This document shows, one piece after another, positions 32,746-37,124 of a stretch of DNA of 37,124 bases. Location: contig MU119622.1 of NCBI GenBank assembly GCA_014904845.1, forward strand, positions 1-37,124, given 5' to 3'. Origin of the DNA: Acephala macrosclerotiorum (Eukaryota > Ascomycota > Leotiomycetes > Helotiales > Mollisiaceae). The notes under the pieces were generated by a model. The model was not told the origin of the DNA. It saw only the letters and a list, made by a program, of their open reading frames with translations, and made no database searches. Position numbers and translations under genes: made by a program. Position 1 is the stretch's first letter. The number at the start of each line of letters is the position of its first letter.

Positions 32746-34128
32746 ATGGACGAACATCATGCTGAGAATCAAGGCAAAGCTAAGTGCAGGAGAGGATGTG
32801 CTGGCGGGTTACACAAAGCCACCTTCAGTTGTTCAACCGTAACTGTATCATCTATGCCACAAACACCTTCGTTCAACTCACCATTCTCTTGCAAAGTACT
32901 CATAATGAGCTCTGACGCATGCACCGTCTGCAACAAATCCAATGCCCTTCTCTGCAACCGATGCAAAAGCACCCGCTACTACTTGAGAGCATGCCAACAA
33001 GCGGATTGGCCTACTCACAAGCTCCTCTGTAAAGCCTTCTCCCACTTTGATGCTTCGAGCCGACCCACCAACGAACACTTCTGAGCAATCCTTTTCACGA
33101 TAGATTGCAAAAAGCCTAAAGTTTTCTGGCTTCACTGCAAGTGGTGCGACGACGACGATGGCCGGTTTCAGCATCCCGAAGTTGAGACATTCCTCGGCCC
33201 TGATGCGTTTCCGAAGCATGCGCCAATTCAGTACAATCCAGAGTTAAAGAGAGAAATGTCAGACACAGTCTACGTCTGCCATCGTGATACCTTTCTTGTC
33301 GACGGATCAAAAGCCAACAACAGCATTGCAGGCATTGCAGGCATTACAGCTACCAAACCCGGACAGTACCATGATTGGAGAGGTCCGATCATTTCATATG
33401 GTATGGTGGGACTAGGCATCAATCAGACCGCTTGCAAAGACCTTGATATGAAAGACTTCCGACACATCACCGACTACTTCCTCTCTGATGGTTATACGCC
33501 TACACCAGTTACCCAGCAGTCCATCGACACAATGGTCAAGGGTGTCAAGATAAATTGTATTGGTGACCGGGAAATGTTTAACAAACCGCACTTCGAGGCG
33601 GTTAACATATCCTCGATAGATCCTATCTTCTCCGACTATGACACCTCTGACATTGTAAAACGTATTGGCCTTCCTATCTTCACATTGCGTCGCCCTCTAA
33701 ACCTAAGGTGGGCAAACGACCAGGACAACTAGATTTACGAACACTAAAGCCCTTTTAATAATCAAGACGCTACATTCCTACATCTGTGCTGCGATCTGAA
33801 AGCCGACTTCGATCTTTGCGCGGAAACATTAGGTTGTGGTTGGGCTTCCAAGCAGTGGCAGAACAATGTGGGAAGTACTGTCGTCGTGCGTCAGGACAAG
33901 AAGCCATTGTCAACATTACATGTGGAGGCGCTGTGCAGGTACTGCTGCTACGAGATACGTCCCCTTCTCGCTCACTCTATGGGAGAGCACGCCCCGGAAG
34001 AGCCAATGACAACGGATGCTGTTCTAGCTATGATATGCAGGCCTACTTTCGTCATAAGCTGGTACAAGCTACTGGATGAAAATCGCAAACGGAAGGACAC
34101 AGACGCTGCTTTCCCCTACGACGTTTAA
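32746..34128 (+). pseudogene. fungal MYND zinc-finger gene with three in-frame stops
   Basis: One frame runs from ATG 32746 (or ATG 32905, MSSDACTVCNK, more typical) to TAA 34126-34128 and is broken only by TGA (33082-33084), TAG (33730-33732) and TAA (33745-33747). The MYND finger is CTVCNKSNALLCNRC..ACQQADWPTHKLLC, but YCSxxC reads YYLRAC, so one zinc ligand is lost. The long C-terminal region keeps protein-like text throughout (KVFWLHCKWCDDDDGRF, YVCHRDTFLVDGSKANN, DFRHITDYFLSDGY, TVVVRQDKKPLSTLHVEAL, AVLAMICRPTFVISWYKLL). Families like this are common and repeated in leotiomycetes; the role is unknown. A 42-nt GTGGGC..TAAAG segment could remove the last two stops in frame as an intron, but the TGA remains. 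Confidence 0.7.
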
Positions 34129-34239
34129 TGTCGTCGAAGCATGGGTTTTTTCTGTGCAAGTAAGTAGATGCTGGAGTCAAGATGACCTAGAGCACGTTAT
34201 AAGCTTTGTTGAGAAGTAAGAATGTACTTTTCGTCAGCT

Positions 34240-37124
34240 AGTATTTATAAAATTATAAGCTAATCTAAAGTTATAAAAAGTTTCGAATTAATATTATAAA
34301 ACTTTTAATTTTATAAAGCTTTCGAATTATAAAGCTTTTTGTTACTTTGGATTATTTTTTATTTTAAATTAAATAATATTTTTTAATAAAATTTAAAAAA
34401 AAAAAAAATTATATATTAATTAATTTAATTTTTATTAAATATAAAATTTTTAAATATTAAATAATTAATAATATATTAATATAAATTTTTATTATATAAA
34501 ATAATTATTAGAAAAATTATTAAAAAAAATTTAAAAATTTAAAAATATATATAAATTATATAAGAGTTTTTTTTTTTTAAAATTCGAAATTTAATTAAAA
34601 AATTTAAAAGAATTTTAATAAAAAAAATAAAATTATTTAATAATTTTTTTTAAAATCGTTTAAATATTTTAATATAAAAAAAATTTAAATATTAAAAATA
34701 TTAAATAATAAATATATTTTAATTTTTTAATATATAATTTAATAATTTTTTATTTATAATAATTTAAAATTTTTATTAAATAATAATAATATATATATTT
34801 AATAAAAAGCGTTTAAATTTTAAATAAATTTAATATATAATAAATTATTAATTAAAAAACTTTTTATAATTAATTTAAATATTAAAAATAAAATTATATA
34901 TAATAATAATATATTTATATGATTATTTAATAATTATAAAAATTAAATCAAATTTTAATTATTTTATAATTAAAATTAATTATTTAATATATTATATATA
35001 ATTTTTAAATATATTTATTTATAAAACTTTTATTTATTATTAATTTATATTTATTAAATAATAATAAAATATTTAATATAATAATAATTTTTAATATTTA
35101 TATAAATTAAAATATATTTTTATATAATATATATTTTATTTTATAAATAATAATAAAAAAAATTTAAATATAAAATATAATAAATTTTTTTTTATTAAAA
35201 ATTATATTTATTTAAAAGATTAAATATTAATATTTTTAATAATAAATAATTTTATTAATTTATTATTATATAAATTAATAAAATATAATTATATTTAATT
35301 AAAATAATAATTATAAATTTTTATTTTAAATTTCAAATTAATAATTTTTAATTTAATTATTTAAAATAAAACAATTTAATAATTATTAAAATAAAAATAT
35401 ATTAAATTTTTTTTAAAATTTTCGTTTTTATATTAAAATATTATAATTAATTTAATTAATATAAATTGTTTTACTTAATATATATTTTTTTAAATTAATA
35501 ATTATTTTATAATTATAAAATTTAATTTAATTTTTCTTATTTTGATTATTATTATAATTAATTAAAAATAAATTAATTTATAATTTTTTTTATTTTAATA
35601 AAATATTTATAATAATAAAAATAAAAAATTAATTTTTATTATTTATTAAATTTAAAAATCGTATATTATAAAAAAAAAAAAAAAAAAATATAATTTTATT
35701 ATAATCGTTTTTTTATATAATAAATTTATTTCGAGTTTTAAAAAAAAATAAAAAAAATATATTTATTTTAAATAACAAATTTAAAATTTAAAATTTTTTA
35801 AATTATTTTTATTTTTTTTTTAAAATTTTAATAATTTTTTTTTAATATTTTTAATAATATTAAATTTTTTTATAATTTTTTTTTTAAAATTTAATAAAAA
35901 AAAAAAAATTTTAAATTTTTTTAATTATTTTTTATAAATATTATTAATTTTTTAATTTCATATTTAAATTTTTTTTTATTTTTTTTATTTTAAAATATTA
36001 AAAATTTAATTTAATTTAAATTATAATTTATTTTTATTAAATAAATTTTAATAATTTAATTATTAATATAAATTCAATGAATTAAATTTTTTATTTTATA
36101 AATATATAATTTTGATTTTTAAATTTTTTTTTTTAATATTTAATTAAATTTAATTTAAAAATTTTTAAATTAAAATTCGTTTTTTAATATTAAAAAAAAA
36201 TTAATAAAATAATAATAATAATTTGAAATTCGTTTATAAAAATTAAATAATACAAAAAAATATATATTATATAAAAAAAAATTTATTAAAAATAAAATTT
36301 TAATATATTAATATTTTTTATTATTAATAATTAATTTTTTAAATTCAATTAATAAAAAATCGAAATAAAAAAAATAAATAATTTAAAAAAATAAAATATT
36401 AATATTAATAATTTTTTAAAATTTAAAATTTTAAATATTTATATTATTAATAATTATAATCGATTATTTTTTAAATTTATTTATAAAAATTAAATTTCTT
36501 TTTTAATATATATTTTAATTATTAAAAATTAATAAAAATAAAAATTACAATATAATTTTTTTAAATTTATTTTATTTAAATTTATAATTATTAAATTATT
36601 ATTTATATTTTTTAAATATATTAACGATTTTTTATAATTAATAAATTTATAAAACGTAAAACGTTTTATATAAAATATTTATTCAAATTTTTAATATATA
36701 TATTTATTAATAAATTTTTTAATAAATTATTAAAATATATAAATTCTAATTTTTTTTTAATTATAATATTTAAATATAATATTAAAAGTTTTAATTAAAT
36801 TAAATCGAGTTTATTAAAGCGTAATACGTTATTTTTTAATTTAATTTATTTTTAAAAAAAGTTTTTTATTTAAAATTATATATTATTTTTAAATTTTTTT
36901 TATTTAATTAAAATTTTTTTTAATATATTTTTAATATTTATAAATTATTTATTAATTTTTTTAATTATAATTACTTTTTTTAAATAACAATTTATTAATT
37001 ATTAAAATTATATTATATAATTTTTATAAACGTATTATAATTGTTTTTATTTAGTTTTTTATATATAAAATCTATATTTTTAAATTTTAATAAAATATTT
37101 TTTTAAAATATAATAATAATATTA
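34240..37124. repeat. A+T-only block, RIP-like, to the window edge
   Basis: Nearly 2.9 kb of A and T with only scattered G and C. No coding text, no clear tandem unit and no end on the right. The surviving C bases are mostly in CpG (tcg, acg, gcg), CpA or CpT, with CpG far commoner than chance would give at such low G+C. This is the appearance of repeat DNA exhaustively mutated by RIP. The original element cannot be recognised. Confidence 0.75.

Noticed and set aside
34240..37124. Centromere or replication-origin interpretation of the A+T block
   Set aside because: Composition alone cannot show it, and RIP-mutated repeat DNA explains it more simply.
1..37124. CRISPR array, biosynthetic gene cluster or other multi-gene system
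   Set aside because: No spaced direct repeats, and no polyketide, peptide or terpene synthase text. The genes are unrelated families in mixed orientation.

Overview
The window looks like an accessory, transposon-scarred stretch of a filamentous ascomycete (Pezizomycotina) genome, perhaps a leotiomycete. The evidence is short 48-107 nt introns with GTRNGT donors and CTRAY-type branch sites, fungus-specific families (HET, Zn2Cys6, 2EXR, fungal MYND proteins), pogo/Fot1-type transposons with TA target duplications, and blocks of almost pure A+T that look like RIP-mutated repeats. The species cannot be fixed from the sequence.

Layout. 1-838: 5' part of a pogo-type DDE transposase on the minus strand, cut by the window edge. 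1328-3170 (minus): SET/MYND protein with a degenerate SET active site and an in-frame TAA that separates its C-terminal region. 4064-4957 (minus): unrecognised gene relic with two in-frame stops. 5427-6121 (minus): small-GTPase-like relic. 6122-10182: no supported gene. 10183-12979 (minus): seven-exon Zn2Cys6-like regulator that appears intact. 13771-13998: solo LTR with 5-bp target duplication, followed by an A+T island. 14611-16446 (plus): relic of a second Zn2Cys6 regulator, split by a 748-bp TA-flanked inverted-repeat element (15259-16006). 17006-17923 (plus): broken CDC123/D123-like gene. 19730-21677 (minus): HET-domain gene, intact by reading. 23184-27977 (minus): very long, low-complexity protein built on about 14 copies of a GRDAA(L/I)G module. 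29447-30368 and 30794-30950 (plus): two 2EXR relics. 31710-32368 (minus): DUF7587-like gene. 32746-34128 (plus): MYND gene with three in-frame stops. About 34240-37124: A+T-only block in which CpG is over-represented among the few remaining C and G bases.

How it fits together. I see no operon or dedicated pathway. The common theme is decay: most genes carry premature stops or frameshifts, and most of the stops are TAA/TAG codons that a CpA-to-TpA change could create, as expected of RIP or leaky RIP near repeats. The genes that read through (Zn2Cys6 regulator, HET gene, and the repeat protein apart from one base) are the best candidates for function. I did not find a convincing new multi-gene system. 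The most unusual items are the GRDAALG-repeat protein, the precise transposon insertion in the second regulator, and the CpG-sparing A+T block.
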